A stretch of 64,000 nt of DNA from Planctomycetota bacterium (GCA_029260795.1 JAJDCO010000149.1:1-64000), one strand, 5' to 3'. Positions 44,126 to 53,040 are shown, counted from the first letter of the stretch. Notes: generated from the sequence alone by a model not told the origin. Translations and numbers: made by a program.

Positions 44126-45823
44126 ATGAAGCTTGTGTCGTTCGAAGCCGTCGGTCTCGTCTTCGGCCTGCTCGTCGCCGCGACCGACCTCGGGGCGCAG
44201 ACGACGTGCAGCGCTCTCGATCCATTGCCCGAGTCCGAGTGGTCCTGGGAGAAGGCCGCCCACCTGGTGCGGCGAGCCGGGTTTGCCTCGCCGCCCGAGC
44301 AGGTCCAGAAGGTCTATGAGCTCGGTCTCTTCGGGGCGGTCGAGTCGTTGCTTTCGGGTCCCGAGCTGTCCGACGACCTCGCTTTCGAGCCCTGGGTGGA
44401 GGGGCGAACGACTCGAAAACAGCTCGCCGACATGACGCCCGAGGAGCGGCAGAAAGCGATCCGGTCGCAGCGCCGAGACGATCGCCGACAGATCGAGGCG
44501 TTCCGGAGCTGGTGGGTCCAGCGCATGATTCAGACGCCCGATCCGCTCCTCGAGAAGATGACGCTCTTCTGGCATGGCCACTTCACTTCGGAGTACCGGG
44601 ACGTCAAGAACTCCTACCACCTGATCCTCCAGAACGAGACGCAGCGCCAGCATGCGTTCGGGAACTTCAGGGATCTGACACTCGCGATGTCGCGCGACCT
44701 CGCGATGCTCGAGTACCTCGACAACCGGCAGAATCGTCGCCAGCACCCCAACGAGAACTACGCCCGAGAGCTCCTCGAGCTCTTTACGCTCGGAATCGGC
44801 AACTACACCGAAGCAGACATCCAGGAAGCGGCTCGGGCACTGACTGGCTGGACGTTTCGGGGCAACACGTTCGTCGAGGCTCGCCGCCAACACGACCCGG
44901 ACGAGAAGACCTTCCTGGGACGGACGGGCCGTCTCGATGGAGAGGACGTCATCGACATCATCTTCGAGCAGCCCGCCGCCTCGACCTACCTGCCGCGCCA
45001 GCTCTTTGAGTTCTTCGCCTACGAGAGTCCTTCGAGCGAGATCGTCGCCGAGCTCGGGCGAGTCTTCCAGGAAGCGGGCTTCGAGATGAAGCCGCTGCTC
45101 CGAACGTTGTTCGTCTCCCGCGAATTCTACTCGGACCGCGCGATCGGGACTCAGATCAAGAGCCCGGTCGAGCTCATCGTCGGCCTGGCGAGGACCCTGA
45201 AGTTGGATGTCCGTCGTGCGGATCGGCTGGCGCGCGGGATGGGATCGCTCGGGCAGATGCTGTTCGAGCCTCCCAACGTCAAGGGCTGGGACGGCGGCCG
45301 TAGCTGGGTCACGACCTCGGCGCTCCTGGATCGCTACAACCTCTGCAGCGCACTGGTCGGCCAGGTCGAAGACCGGCGTCGCCTCGCCTCGGCTCGTCCG
45401 CGCGCGGGAGCGGGAAAGACCAGGGCCCCGGCTCCGAAGGCACGCGACGAGGCCGGGCGGGAGGCCGCAGCGCCTCCAGGCCGGGCCGAGGGGACGGATG
45501 CGCCGGAGCGAGCCCGGCAAGAGGCCTTGGGTCGTCAAGGCGCTCGGCGGCGCACCTCCCAGGGCAATGTCTCGATCTTCAACCCAATTGCCGAGGTCCG
45601 CAGGCTGCCCCGAAAGGACGCTCGCGCCATCGCGTCCCACTTCGCAAGACTCCTCCTGAGTCAGCCGCCCGGCGAGTCGATGCAGGCCTCCCTGGTCGAG
45701 TATCTCGAGACGGGACCGGAGGGGGAGCGGAGGCCGTTCCACCCGGCTCTCGAGGATGCCCGCGAGAGGATTCATGGGCTCTTGAAGCTCATCGTCAACA
45801 CGCCCGAGTTCCAGCTTCAATAA
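44126..45823 (+). CDS. DUF1800 exported protein
   Basis: A 565-residue protein with a signal peptide ending LGAQ and the DUF1800 domain. Family blocks seen are AAHLVRRAGF, EKMTLFWHGHFTS, HPNENYARELLELFTLG and ARALTGWTF, and PPNVKGWDGG near the end. DUF1800 genes nearly always precede DUF1501 genes, as here. The function is unknown; such pairs are abundant in planctomycetes. A Lys/Arg/Ala-rich insert (about 425-490) is low complexity. GGAG precedes ATG 44126, and the following gene starts 15 bp after the stop. Confidence 0.88.
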   Translation: MKLVSFEAVGLVFGLLVAATDLGAQTTCSALDPLPESEWSWEKAAHLVRRAGFASPPEQVQKVYELGLFGAVESLLSGPELSDDLAFEPWVEGRTTRKQLADMTPEERQKAIRSQRRDDRRQIEAFRSWWVQRMIQTPDPLLEKMTLFWHGHFTSEYRDVKNSYHLILQNETQRQHAFGNFRDLTLAMSRDLAMLEYLDNRQNRRQHPNENYARELLELFTLGIGNYTEADIQEAARALTGWTFRGNTFVEARRQHDPDEKTFLGRTGRLDGEDVIDIIFEQPAASTYLPRQLFEFFAYESPSSEIVAELGRVFQEAGFEMKPLLRTLFVSREFYSDRAIGTQIKSPVELIVGLARTLKLDVRRADRLARGMGSLGQMLFEPPNVKGWDGGRSWVTTSALLDRYNLCSALVGQVEDRRRLASARPRAGAGKTRAPAPKARDEAGREAAAPPGRAEGTDAPERARQEALGRQGARRRTSQGNVSIFNPIAEVRRLPRKDARAIASHFARLLLSQPPGESMQASLVEYLETGPEGERRPFHPALEDARERIHGLLKLIVNTPEFQLQ

Positions 45824-45837
45824 GGAGGATGAGGGCT

Positions 45838-47103
45838 ATGAGAAACCGACCTGGCTCGAGCGAGCTCGATGGCGGCGCTGGTGTCGACCGACGGGAGATC
45901 CTGAAGCGCGGCGTGTTCGGGCTCGGGGTCGCTGCCGCGTTTCCGGCGCTCTTCACACGGACCGCCTCGGCGCTGGCTCGCCCTGCGGCTCGACGCGCGA
46001 CCACCGATCGAATACTGGTTGTGCTGCAGCTCTCGGGAGGCAACGACGGGCTTTCGACCGTCGTTCCATTCGAGGACGACGCCTACTACCGCGCGCGCAA
46101 GAGCACGGCCATCGCCAAGAAGGACGTCATTCGCGTCACCGAGACCCTCGGATTGCACCCTCACCTCGGACCGCTCGCCCATCTCCTCGAGGAGGGGCGC
46201 ATGGCGGTCGTCCAAGGAACGAGCTACCCGAACCCGAACCGCTCCCACTTCAAGTCGATGGATATCTGGCACGCCGGCGACCTGAGCGGGCGGCGGGTCG
46301 GCGCCGGATGGCTCGGGCGTTGCATCGACGCGAGCCATCGCGACGACGATGATCCCCGGCTGATGATCCATGTCGGGCGCTCGGTTCCCTTTTCGCTTCT
46401 GGGACACTGGCATCGACCTGTCTCCTTCACCTTGCCGCAGAATTATCGATGGGAGGGCGAAGAGGACGAGCGCCCCGTGTTCCAGCGCCTCAACGGCGCT
46501 GCGGTCGACGGCGAAGCCTCGGACAACGCCGCCTTCGTCCACCAGGTCGCGGCCGATGCCCGAGCGTCCAGCGAGCAGATCCGCGAGATCGTCGCCAGCA
46601 CGAAGAGCCTGGTGAGCTACCCCTCGAGTGGTCTCGCCCGCGACCTTCGCAACGTCAGCGCGCTCATTCGGGGAGGCCTCCCCACGCGCGTCTACCACGT
46701 CGCCCTCGGAGGCTTCGATACGCACACCAATCAACGGCAGCGCCACGACAGCCTCATGACCCAGCTCGCAGAGGCGGTCGCCTCGTTTCAAGCGGACCTC
46801 GTCGCCGGCGAGGTCGCGGATCGCGTGGTGATGCTGGCCTTCAGCGAGTTCGGTCGTCGGGTCCAGGAGAATGCGAGCGGAGGAACCGACCACGGAGCCG
46901 CGGGGCCGATGTTCCTCTTCGGCACCCAGATCCGACCCGGACTCCACGGCCCGCACCCCGACCTCCTCGACCTCGAGCGAGGGGATCTCAAGATGACCAC
47001 GGACTTCAGGTCAGCCTATGCGGCCGTGATCGAGGATTGGCTGGGAGGGAAAGCGTCGGCCATCGTCGGAGGCGGTATCGAGAAGCTTGCGCTCTTCTCA
47101 TGA
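45838..47103 (+). CDS. DUF1501 protein with Tat-like signal
   Basis: A 421-residue protein of the DUF1501 family, which has an alkaline-phosphatase/sulfatase-like fold. Seen are RREILKRGVFGLGVAAAF (a Tat-type signal), LQLSGGNDGLSTVVPF, and the metal-site-like SEFGRRVQENASGGTDHGAAG. ATG 45838 is 9 bp from GGAGG; ATG 45829 would touch it. The stop overlaps the start of the FAD oxidoreductase (ATGA). Substrate and function are unknown. Confidence 0.88.
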   Translation: MRNRPGSSELDGGAGVDRREILKRGVFGLGVAAAFPALFTRTASALARPAARRATTDRILVVLQLSGGNDGLSTVVPFEDDAYYRARKSTAIAKKDVIRVTETLGLHPHLGPLAHLLEEGRMAVVQGTSYPNPNRSHFKSMDIWHAGDLSGRRVGAGWLGRCIDASHRDDDDPRLMIHVGRSVPFSLLGHWHRPVSFTLPQNYRWEGEEDERPVFQRLNGAAVDGEASDNAAFVHQVAADARASSEQIREIVASTKSLVSYPSSGLARDLRNVSALIRGGLPTRVYHVALGGFDTHTNQRQRHDSLMTQLAEAVASFQADLVAGEVADRVVMLAFSEFGRRVQENASGGTDHGAAGPMFLFGTQIRPGLHGPHPDLLDLERGDLKMTTDFRSAYAAVIEDWLGGKASAIVGGGIEKLALFS

Positions 47104-48236
47104 GCTCGAAGGTCGTCATCGTGGGCGCCGGCTTTGCCGGCGCCTCCACGGCCTTCCATCTGTCACGAGAGATCTCCGAAGGGATCGTCGTCCTCGAGAA
47201 GGAGGCTGTCCCCGGTCGGCACGCCTCGGGCCGGAATGCGGGCATGATGCGTCAGCTCGCCGAGGATGAGGCGATCACCCGTTCCACCGCCTCCTCCGCT
47301 CGTGTCATGCACGAACCTCCCTCGGATCTTCCTTGCCGTCCCATGGACTCGCGAGGCTCGCTCCTTCTCGCCTCGTCGAGTTCTTCGACTAGCGCGCTCG
47401 TCGAGATCGCGGCGCAGGAGGGTGTGTCGACCGAGCGGCTGACCGCGCAGGAAGCGCTCGAGCGCGTTCCGCTCCTCGAGGGCTCGCCCTTCCAGGAGGC
47501 GCTTTGGACTCAGACCGACGGTGTCATCGACATCCACGATCTGCTCTTGTCCTACCTAAGAGCCGCTCGCGAGCGATCCGTGCAGGTCGCGACCGCCCGC
47601 GGTGTCATGGGAGTCGAAGTGAGGGCGGGACGCGTTCGGGCAGTGCGAACGCCCGAAGGGCGTCTCGAGTGCGACGTGCTCGTCAACGCGGCGGGAGCCT
47701 GGGCCGCCGAGGTGGGGCGCTTGGCGGGCTCCGAGGCGCCCCTGGTCCCGCACCGGCGTCACCTCTTTCTCGCGACCCGAACATTGACGGTGGACCCGGC
47801 GTGGCCCTTCGTTTGGCATCTCGATCGCGGCTGGTACTTTCGTCCCGAGTCGGGCGGTCTGCTTCTGAGTGCGTGCGATCAGGAGCCGTATCCGCCGGGT
47901 GAGCCCGAGGTCGCCCCCGGTGCGCACGAGCTGCTCGCCGAGAAGGTCGAGCAGGATCTTCCCGGTCTCGACGAGGCCTCGCTCCAGAAGAGCTGGGCTT
48001 GCCTGAGGACCTTGAGCCCGGACGGGCGGTTCGTGATCGGCTGGGATGAGAAGGTCGAAGGACTGTTCTGGGTGGCGGGCCTGGGCGGTCACGGTGTGAG
48101 CGCGAGCTGGGCGGTCGGTCAGCTTGCCAGCCGCTTGATTCTCGAAGGTCCCAGAGCCAGCGAGAGCGCGTTCGACCCGGCGCGCTTCTCGCGCGCCTTC
48201 TGTGGGGACCATCGGCCTGCGGAGGGTGCCCCGTGA
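47100..48236 (+). CDS. FAD-dependent oxidoreductase (DAO family)
   Basis: A 378-residue flavoenzyme of the D-amino acid oxidase/glycine oxidase family. The dinucleotide-binding motif VVIVGAGFAGASTAFHL is at the N-terminus. The C-terminal FWVAGLGGHGVSASWAVGQL binds FAD. It is translationally coupled to DUF1501, an unusual third member for the DUF1800-DUF1501 pair. It might oxidise an amine or hydroxy acid; nothing visible fixes the substrate. Confidence 0.87.
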   Translation: MSSKVVIVGAGFAGASTAFHLSREISEGIVVLEKEAVPGRHASGRNAGMMRQLAEDEAITRSTASSARVMHEPPSDLPCRPMDSRGSLLLASSSSSTSALVEIAAQEGVSTERLTAQEALERVPLLEGSPFQEALWTQTDGVIDIHDLLLSYLRAARERSVQVATARGVMGVEVRAGRVRAVRTPEGRLECDVLVNAAGAWAAEVGRLAGSEAPLVPHRRHLFLATRTLTVDPAWPFVWHLDRGWYFRPESGGLLLSACDQEPYPPGEPEVAPGAHELLAEKVEQDLPGLDEASLQKSWACLRTLSPDGRFVIGWDEKVEGLFWVAGLGGHGVSASWAVGQLASRLILEGPRASESAFDPARFSRAFCGDHRPAEGAP

Positions 48237-48256
48237 TGGCCGGTTCCGCCCTTCGC

Positions 48257-49192
48257 TCACGCCGGATCCTCGGGCCAGCGCCCTCGTCCGATGAGGCGGG
48301 ACGGATCGAGGCGGGGCATGGGTTGCGGTCGCCTCTCGGACCAGCCGAGCCCGACGACGCCTCCGACGACCGCGCTCGGTGGCATCGCGAACTCCGTTCG
48401 AAGCATCGCCTCGTCGAGGCCGGCGAGCCAGAAGCCCGCCAGGCCGCGACTGAGCCCCGCGAGCAGAAACTGCTGGCCAAAGATGGCGGCATGCCGGATG
48501 GCGGACTCCCGTGGATCGACATAGCAGGATCGGATGAACCTGATCAGCGCCTCGCGCTCCTCGGGCGCGGCACGCCCTCGCTCGATGATCTCGCAGGCCG
48601 CCCGGGGCGCGTTTGCGGTGAAAGCCTCCGTGTCGACGGCACAAATGATCGAAGCGGCGGCGGTTTCAACCTGGGGCTGGTCGAGGCAACATCGCCGGAG
48701 GCGCCTTCGATCCTCGAGCGAGTGGCAGACGATGGGCCGCCAGGGCTGGAGGTTGAATTCCGAGGGCGCGCGCAAGGCCGCCTCGAGGATGGCTTCGAGG
48801 GTCTTCTCGTCGATCGACCGCGGGAGGAAGTGGCGGGTCGTGGCGCGGAGAGCGAGGGCGTCGATGAGCGTCGGCTGCGTCCCGGGTGCCCTGGGCTGGG
48901 TGCCCAGGTGCCCATTCTCGGCACGGCTCCACTCGAAGCGGCGGACCTCGGACCGTCTCAGGCCATGCGAGACGAAGGGGTCGCTGCGGCCGAAGTCCTC
49001 GGCCTCGGCCAGGCTCTCAAACCTGCCGACCACGATGCCTCCGTGCGCCGGCTCCTCGAAGGGCCCGCCGACGATGTAGCGAGCCTCGGACTCGAGGCGC
49101 GCGAGGTGGGCGACGTGCGCCTCGATGAGCCGGAGCGGCAGTGGCCCCCGGCCCTCGGCGGTTGGGTGGAGGAAGATCACGAACTCGGGCAT
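48257..49192 (-). CDS. YciI-nitroreductase fusion protein
   Basis: A 311-residue protein. Residues 1-90 are a YciI-like domain (PEFVIFLHPTAEG, HVAHLARLESEARYIVGGPF, DPFVSHGL). Residues about 105-311 are an FMN-dependent nitroreductase domain (LALRATTRHFL, APSEFNLQPWRPIV, GLGWSERRPQP). The upstream frame to 49387 overlaps the divergent Nod gene; ATG 49192 with GGGAG is preferred. It is transcribed away from the Nod gene and shares its 127-bp intergenic region. It may detoxify nitro or quinone compounds formed with NO. Confidence 0.85.
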   Translation of the reverse strand: MPEFVIFLHPTAEGRGPLPLRLIEAHVAHLARLESEARYIVGGPFEEPAHGGIVVGRFESLAEAEDFGRSDPFVSHGLRRSEVRRFEWSRAENGHLGTQPRAPGTQPTLIDALALRATTRHFLPRSIDEKTLEAILEAALRAPSEFNLQPWRPIVCHSLEDRRRLRRCCLDQPQVETAAASIICAVDTEAFTANAPRAACEIIERGRAAPEEREALIRFIRSCYVDPRESAIRHAAIFGQQFLLAGLSRGLAGFWLAGLDEAMLRTEFAMPPSAVVGGVVGLGWSERRPQPMPRLDPSRLIGRGRWPEDPA

Positions 49193-49247
49193 CGCTCTCG
49201 CTCCCTTTTCGGGACAGGGAAAGAACACACTCAAACAACTCGGTGGA

Positions 49248-49267
49248 TTGATTGACTTTGATAGAAT
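49248..49267 (+). promoter_or_regulatory. Promoter-like AT-rich element upstream of nod
   Basis: TTGATTGACTTTGA is followed by TAGAAT at 49262-49267, about 55 bp upstream of the start. The TTGAT half-sites stand as a direct repeat, not the inverted repeat of FNR/NNR boxes. Confidence 0.35.
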
Positions 49268-49319
49268 CACGCGGTCTTCGTACGCTTCGAGCCGCCCTTC
49301 TCCCATCGGGATCCCTGAG

Positions 49320-51683
49320 ATGAACCCCCTCCAATGGCTGGACAAGCGCAAGCACTGGTGGAAGGTCTTTGTCGTGATCTTCGCCATCAGCGTCTCGGTG
49401 GTCGGTTACATCGGTTACCAGACCTACGAGTATGCGCCCCCTCTCGCCGACTTCGTCGGGCCCGATGGTGAGGTCGTCTTCTCGTCCAAGGCAATCACGG
49501 CAGGTCAAGGCGTCTTCTTTCGCTATGGCTTGATGGACTACGGGAGCTTCCTCGGAGACGGCGGCCTGCGCGGCCCCGATTTCACCGCGGAGGCTCTGCG
49601 GCTGACGGCGACGACACTGCTCGAGCGTCGGGACGAGGAGTGGAAGGTACAGGTCGAAGATCCCGCTGATCGGCGCCGCATCGTCGAGGCCCTGATTCAG
49701 GGGGAGCTCAAGGAGAACCGCTACGACGAGGACTCGAACGCGGTGACCTTGACGCAAGGGCAGGTCGCCGCCTTCGAGCGTTGCGTTCGGTTCTACGGTG
49801 AGAAGTTCGGGCAAGGTAGTGAGATCGCGGGCGAGGAGGTTTTTCTGCCCCGGGGATTCATCGAGGATCCCGAGGAGATTCGAAGCCTGAGTGCGTTCTT
49901 CTTCTGGGGCGCCTGGCTGTGTGCGGCCGAGCGCCCGGGCTTCGACTACAGCTACACCCACAACTGGCCCTTCGATCCTCTGGCCGGCAACACGCCGACG
50001 ACGGGTATCGTGCTCTGGAGCGTCATCGGCGGGCTGGTGCTGGTGCTCTCGCTGGGGGTCGTGTTGTACGTCTACGGAAAGGTCGATCGCGAGGCGGTCC
50101 TCGAGTCGCAGAGGGCCAAGACGGCGCCGTTCGCGTCATCGGAGGTCGTCGAGGGGTTCCTGCCTACGGCCAGTCAGCGATCCTGCTACAAGTTCTTCGC
50201 CGTCGCGGCCGTGCTCTTCCTCGTCCAGGTCTTCGCCGGTCTGCTCGCCATCAGCGACTTCGTCGGAGTGTTTCACCGCTTTGGGATCGCGATCGACGAG
50301 ATCCTGCCCGTCACGGTGACACGGGCCTGGCACACCCAGATCTCGATCTTGTGGATCGCCGTGTGTTGGTTCGCCGCGACGATCTGGGTCCTGCCGTTGA
50401 TTTGTCGTCCCGAGCCCAAGGGACAACTCGCCTGGGTGCAGACGCTGTTCTGGATGCTGGTCGTCGTCGCTGTGGGCACCCTCGTGGGCATTCCGCTCGC
50501 CGTTCATGGACTCCTGGGAAGCGCATGGCGCTGGCTCGGAATCCAGGGATGGGAGTATGTGCAGCTGGGACGCTTCTTCCAGTACGTGCTCTATGCGGCG
50601 TTCGTCGTCTGGTTCGTGATCGTGGTTCGAGGCGTCTGGCCGGCCCTGAAGAAGAAGCAGTCGTGGTCGCTGCCCAATTGGATGGTCTATTCGATCGCCG
50701 GCATCATCTTCATGTTCAGTGCCGGCTTCGTGGCCCGGCCGGACACCAACTTCGTCATCGCCGACTTCTGGCGATGGTGCACGATCCACATGTGGGTGGA
50801 GGCCTTCTTCGAGCTCTTCACGACCATCATCGTTGCGTATTTCCTCTACCTAATGGGCTTCGTCAGCCACGCGGTCGCGGCTCGGGTCGTCTACCTCGCG
50901 GCCGTTCTCTTTCTCGGCTCGGGCCTCATCGGCATCAGCCACAACTTCTACTGGAACGGAAAGTCCATCGAGACCGTGGCTCTTGGAGGCGTTCTCTCGA
51001 CGCTCCAGGTCGTCCCGCTCGTCCTCCTGACCCTCGAGGCGTGGAGGTTCCGCCACCTGCCCCAGAGCCAAGGAGCGGGGAAGCACCGACGCTTCGGCCT
51101 CTCGGAGGCCTTCCTGTTCCTGGTCGGTGTCAACTTCTGGAACTTCTTCGGGGCCGGCGTCTTTGGCTTCGCGGTCAACCTGCCGATCGTCAACTACTAT
51201 CAGCACGGCACCTACCTCACCGTCAATCACGCGCATGCCGCGCTGTTCGGCGTCTACGGTAACCTCGGAATCGCCGCCATGCTCTTCTGCGGACGCTGGC
51301 TCGTTGCACCGCGGCGATGGAACCCCCGCCTCCTCGCGACTTCGTTCTGGTCCCTCAACATCGGCCTCATGCTAATGGTCGTGATGGACCTGTTCCCGGT
51401 CGGCATTCATCAGCTCGTCACGGTCATGGACCACGGCTACGCCCACGCCCGCTCGCAGGAGTACTTGATGGGCACGGTCTTCCAGACACTGACGTGGCTC
51501 CGCGGCGTCGGGGTTGCGATCTTCGTCGCGGGTGGCGTGCTGCCCTTGGTCTGGTTCATGGTGACACGGTCCCGGGATCTCAAGCCGGTGGCCGAGCGTG
51601 GGAGCGAGCTGCCCGGGACCTTGCTGGCGACCGGTAAGGATCCGCAGGTTCCGGTCCTTGCTTCCCAAGGCAGCGGCACCTGA
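49320..51683 (+). CDS. nod: qNOR-family protein with nitric oxide dismutase (Nod) signature
   Basis: A 787-residue membrane protein of the quinol-dependent NO reductase family. It has one N-terminal helix (16-34), a large periplasmic domain (about 35-225) and a heme-copper-oxidase-like core of about 12 helices. Kept are FeB His490 and Glu494 (HMWVEAFFELF), heme b3/b His637 and His639 (NHAHAALFGVYG) and heme b His338. Altered are the FeB pair His-His, here His541-Asn542 (GISHNFYWNGKS), the conserved Glu in S-x-x-E-V-x-P, here Gln563 (STLQVVPL), and the quinol-site His/Glu/Phe, here Ser312, Gly316 and Arg320. These same changes set Nod, which disproportionates 2 NO to N2 and O2, apart from true qNOR. 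Activity is inferred. Confidence 0.8.
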   Translation: MNPLQWLDKRKHWWKVFVVIFAISVSVVGYIGYQTYEYAPPLADFVGPDGEVVFSSKAITAGQGVFFRYGLMDYGSFLGDGGLRGPDFTAEALRLTATTLLERRDEEWKVQVEDPADRRRIVEALIQGELKENRYDEDSNAVTLTQGQVAAFERCVRFYGEKFGQGSEIAGEEVFLPRGFIEDPEEIRSLSAFFFWGAWLCAAERPGFDYSYTHNWPFDPLAGNTPTTGIVLWSVIGGLVLVLSLGVVLYVYGKVDREAVLESQRAKTAPFASSEVVEGFLPTASQRSCYKFFAVAAVLFLVQVFAGLLAISDFVGVFHRFGIAIDEILPVTVTRAWHTQISILWIAVCWFAATIWVLPLICRPEPKGQLAWVQTLFWMLVVVAVGTLVGIPLAVHGLLGSAWRWLGIQGWEYVQLGRFFQYVLYAAFVVWFVIVVRGVWPALKKKQSWSLPNWMVYSIAGIIFMFSAGFVARPDTNFVIADFWRWCTIHMWVEAFFELFTTIIVAYFLYLMGFVSHAVAARVVYLAAVLFLGSGLIGISHNFYWNGKSIETVALGGVLSTLQVVPLVLLTLEAWRFRHLPQSQGAGKHRRFGLSEAFLFLVGVNFWNFFGAGVFGFAVNLPIVNYYQHGTYLTVNHAHAALFGVYGNLGIAAMLFCGRWLVAPRRWNPRLLATSFWSLNIGLMLMVVMDLFPVGIHQLVTVMDHGYAHARSQEYLMGTVFQTLTWLRGVGVAIFVAGGVLPLVWFMVTRSRDLKPVAERGSELPGTLLATGKDPQVPVLASQGSGT

Positions 51684-51767
51684 ACGCTCACCTGAACGGG
51701 GAGGGCGAAACCGCGTGCCAAGTCGGGGAGCCTGCTCGCGGCCTAGATCGACCGAATGCCGGCGGCG

Positions 51768-52355
51768 TCATTCATCGGCGTGGTAGGCTGCCGTAATCCG
51801 CGCGATCGTCTCGCGCAGGCGCTCGAGCGTGCGATGTTTGGCGACGTAGACCTCGTCCATGCTCATCCCGAGCTCCTCGGCGACGACCGCGGGCTCCTGC
51901 CCTTCGAGCGCGACGCGCTCGAACGCGCGAATCGTGCGCTCTTGCATCCGCGTGCTCGAGCGCAGCTCGTCGAGGGCCTGACGAAGGATGACGTGGCGGC
52001 ATTCCTCTTCCCAGAGAGAGTCGGCCTCGTCGGCGGCGAGCTCGACGAAGGCCGAGTCGCCGCGTGCTTCTCGTCGCCGCGCTCGCCGGCGTCGAAGATC
52101 GGCCGCGCGCGTGCGAGCCAGAGTCACGAGAAAGGAGCGGATGTGTCCGCGGCCGCGCTCGTAACGGCCGCCCCGGAACTCCTGGAGGAAGCGGAGCAGC
52201 GCCTCCTGAGCGACGTCGGCTGCGTCGGCATCCGCCAATCCGAGCCGTCTTGCGAACCCGATGAGGATCGGCCGGTAGCGTTCATCGAGCGCTCGCCAGG
52301 CCTCTTCGTGTGCCGGATCGGCGAGCCCGTCGAGGAGATGAGTCGTCGTATGCAT
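51768..52355 (-). CDS. ECF-type RNA polymerase sigma factor
   Basis: A 195-residue sigma factor. Region 2 covers about residues 20-85 (EAWRALDERYRPILIGFARRLGL, DAADVAQEALLRFLQEF). Region 4 covers about 125-185 (AFERVALEGQEPAVVAEELGMSMDEVYVAKHRTLERLRE). The start MHTTTHLLDGL at 52355 matches planctomycete-type ECF factors; an upstream TTG start at 52403 has no ribosome-binding site. No anti-sigma gene adjoins it. Its end faces the Nod gene across 84 bp. Confidence 0.85.
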   Translation of the reverse strand: MHTTTHLLDGLADPAHEEAWRALDERYRPILIGFARRLGLADADAADVAQEALLRFLQEFRGGRYERGRGHIRSFLVTLARTRAADLRRRRARRREARGDSAFVELAADEADSLWEEECRHVILRQALDELRSSTRMQERTIRAFERVALEGQEPAVVAEELGMSMDEVYVAKHRTLERLRETIARITAAYHADE

Positions 52356-52469
52356 CGGCACAGTCCAGAGGTCAGAGCGCAGTTCGCGGGCGGTGGGCTT
52401 CAAGCTACTCTTCGCGCGCGAGGGAGCAAGAGGATGCTGGCCGTCAGGTGGAACGCCGGCACCGCATGG

Positions 52470-52570
52470 GATCCGAGACGCGAACGGAGTCCGCCAAGTC
52501 GGTCGTGCTCGCTCGTCGTTCGTCGGCGGGAAGATTCGCTTGCGAATGACGTGAACGAGAGAGGGGGCAC
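52470..52570 (+). repeat. Dispersed repeat, copy 2
   Basis: It contains GAGACGCGAACGGAGT, a GTCGGCGGGAAGATTCG block and ACGAGAGAGG at the same spacing as copy 4. Confidence 0.65.
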
Positions 52571-52595
52571 GGCCCCAGGCGGGCGGGCTTCTCGC

Positions 52596-52698
52596 GCACC
52601 GCTCTCTCTCCCACGCTCTTCGAAAGCAAATCGCCCCGCCGACAGGCCACGAGGATTGAGTTGTGCGACGTGTCGAACTCCGTTCGAGTCTCTGTTCC
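52596..52698 (-). repeat. Dispersed repeat, copy 3 (inverted)
   Basis: In reverse orientation it reads GAGACTCGAACGGAGT, then GTCGGCGGGGCGATT and GAGAGAGAGCGG. It lies head to head with copy 2. Confidence 0.6.
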
Positions 52699-52787
52699 CA
52701 TGCACGTGCAAGAGCGCAGAGTCACCGACGGTAAACGTCACGCGAGACCGACTGCGAAGCGGACTGAAACGATGGCCAAACCGGAGG

Positions 52788-52803
52788 GCGGACTTCAGTC
52801 CGC
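52788..52803. repeat. Perfect hairpin GCGGACT-TC-AGTCCGC
   Basis: A 7-bp perfect inverted repeat with a 2-base loop inside the repeat-rich region. Confidence 0.6.
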
Positions 52804-52856
52804 TGGATACGCCCTCGGCGATCGCGACGGTTTTTGGAAGGGCGAACGACCTCTCA

Positions 52857-52872
52857 CCCGAATGAATTCGGG
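52857..52872. repeat. Perfect hairpin CCCGAAT-GA-ATTCGGG
   Basis: A second 7-bp perfect inverted repeat with a 2-base loop, 70 bp from the first. Confidence 0.6.
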
Positions 52873-52939
52873 CCTCCGAGGGGACGGTCTGGAAGCACGT
52901 CGTCTTGCTACGTTCGGCTGAAGCCTGGCCTCCGCCGGG

Positions 52940-53040
52940 GATCAGAGACCCGAACGGAGTTCGACGAGTCGGTCGCGCTCCGCTCGTCGATCGTCGGCGG
53001 GACGACCCGATTTCGAATGAAGTGTACGAGAGAGCGGGCT
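52940..53040 (+). repeat. Dispersed repeat, copy 4
   Basis: It contains GAGACCCGAACGGAGT, GTCGGCGGGACGA and ACGAGAGAGCGGG. It is the direct-repeat partner of copy 2, 470 bp apart. Confidence 0.65.

Noticed and set aside
49248..49262. FNR/NNR box upstream of nod
   Set aside because: TTGAT occurs twice as a direct repeat; the required inverted TTGAT-N4-ATCAA is not present.
49320..51683. Ordinary quinol-dependent nitric oxide reductase
   Set aside because: The overall fold fits, but the FeB His-His is His-Asn, a conserved Glu is Gln and the quinol-site His/Glu/Phe are absent. These changes are those of Nod.
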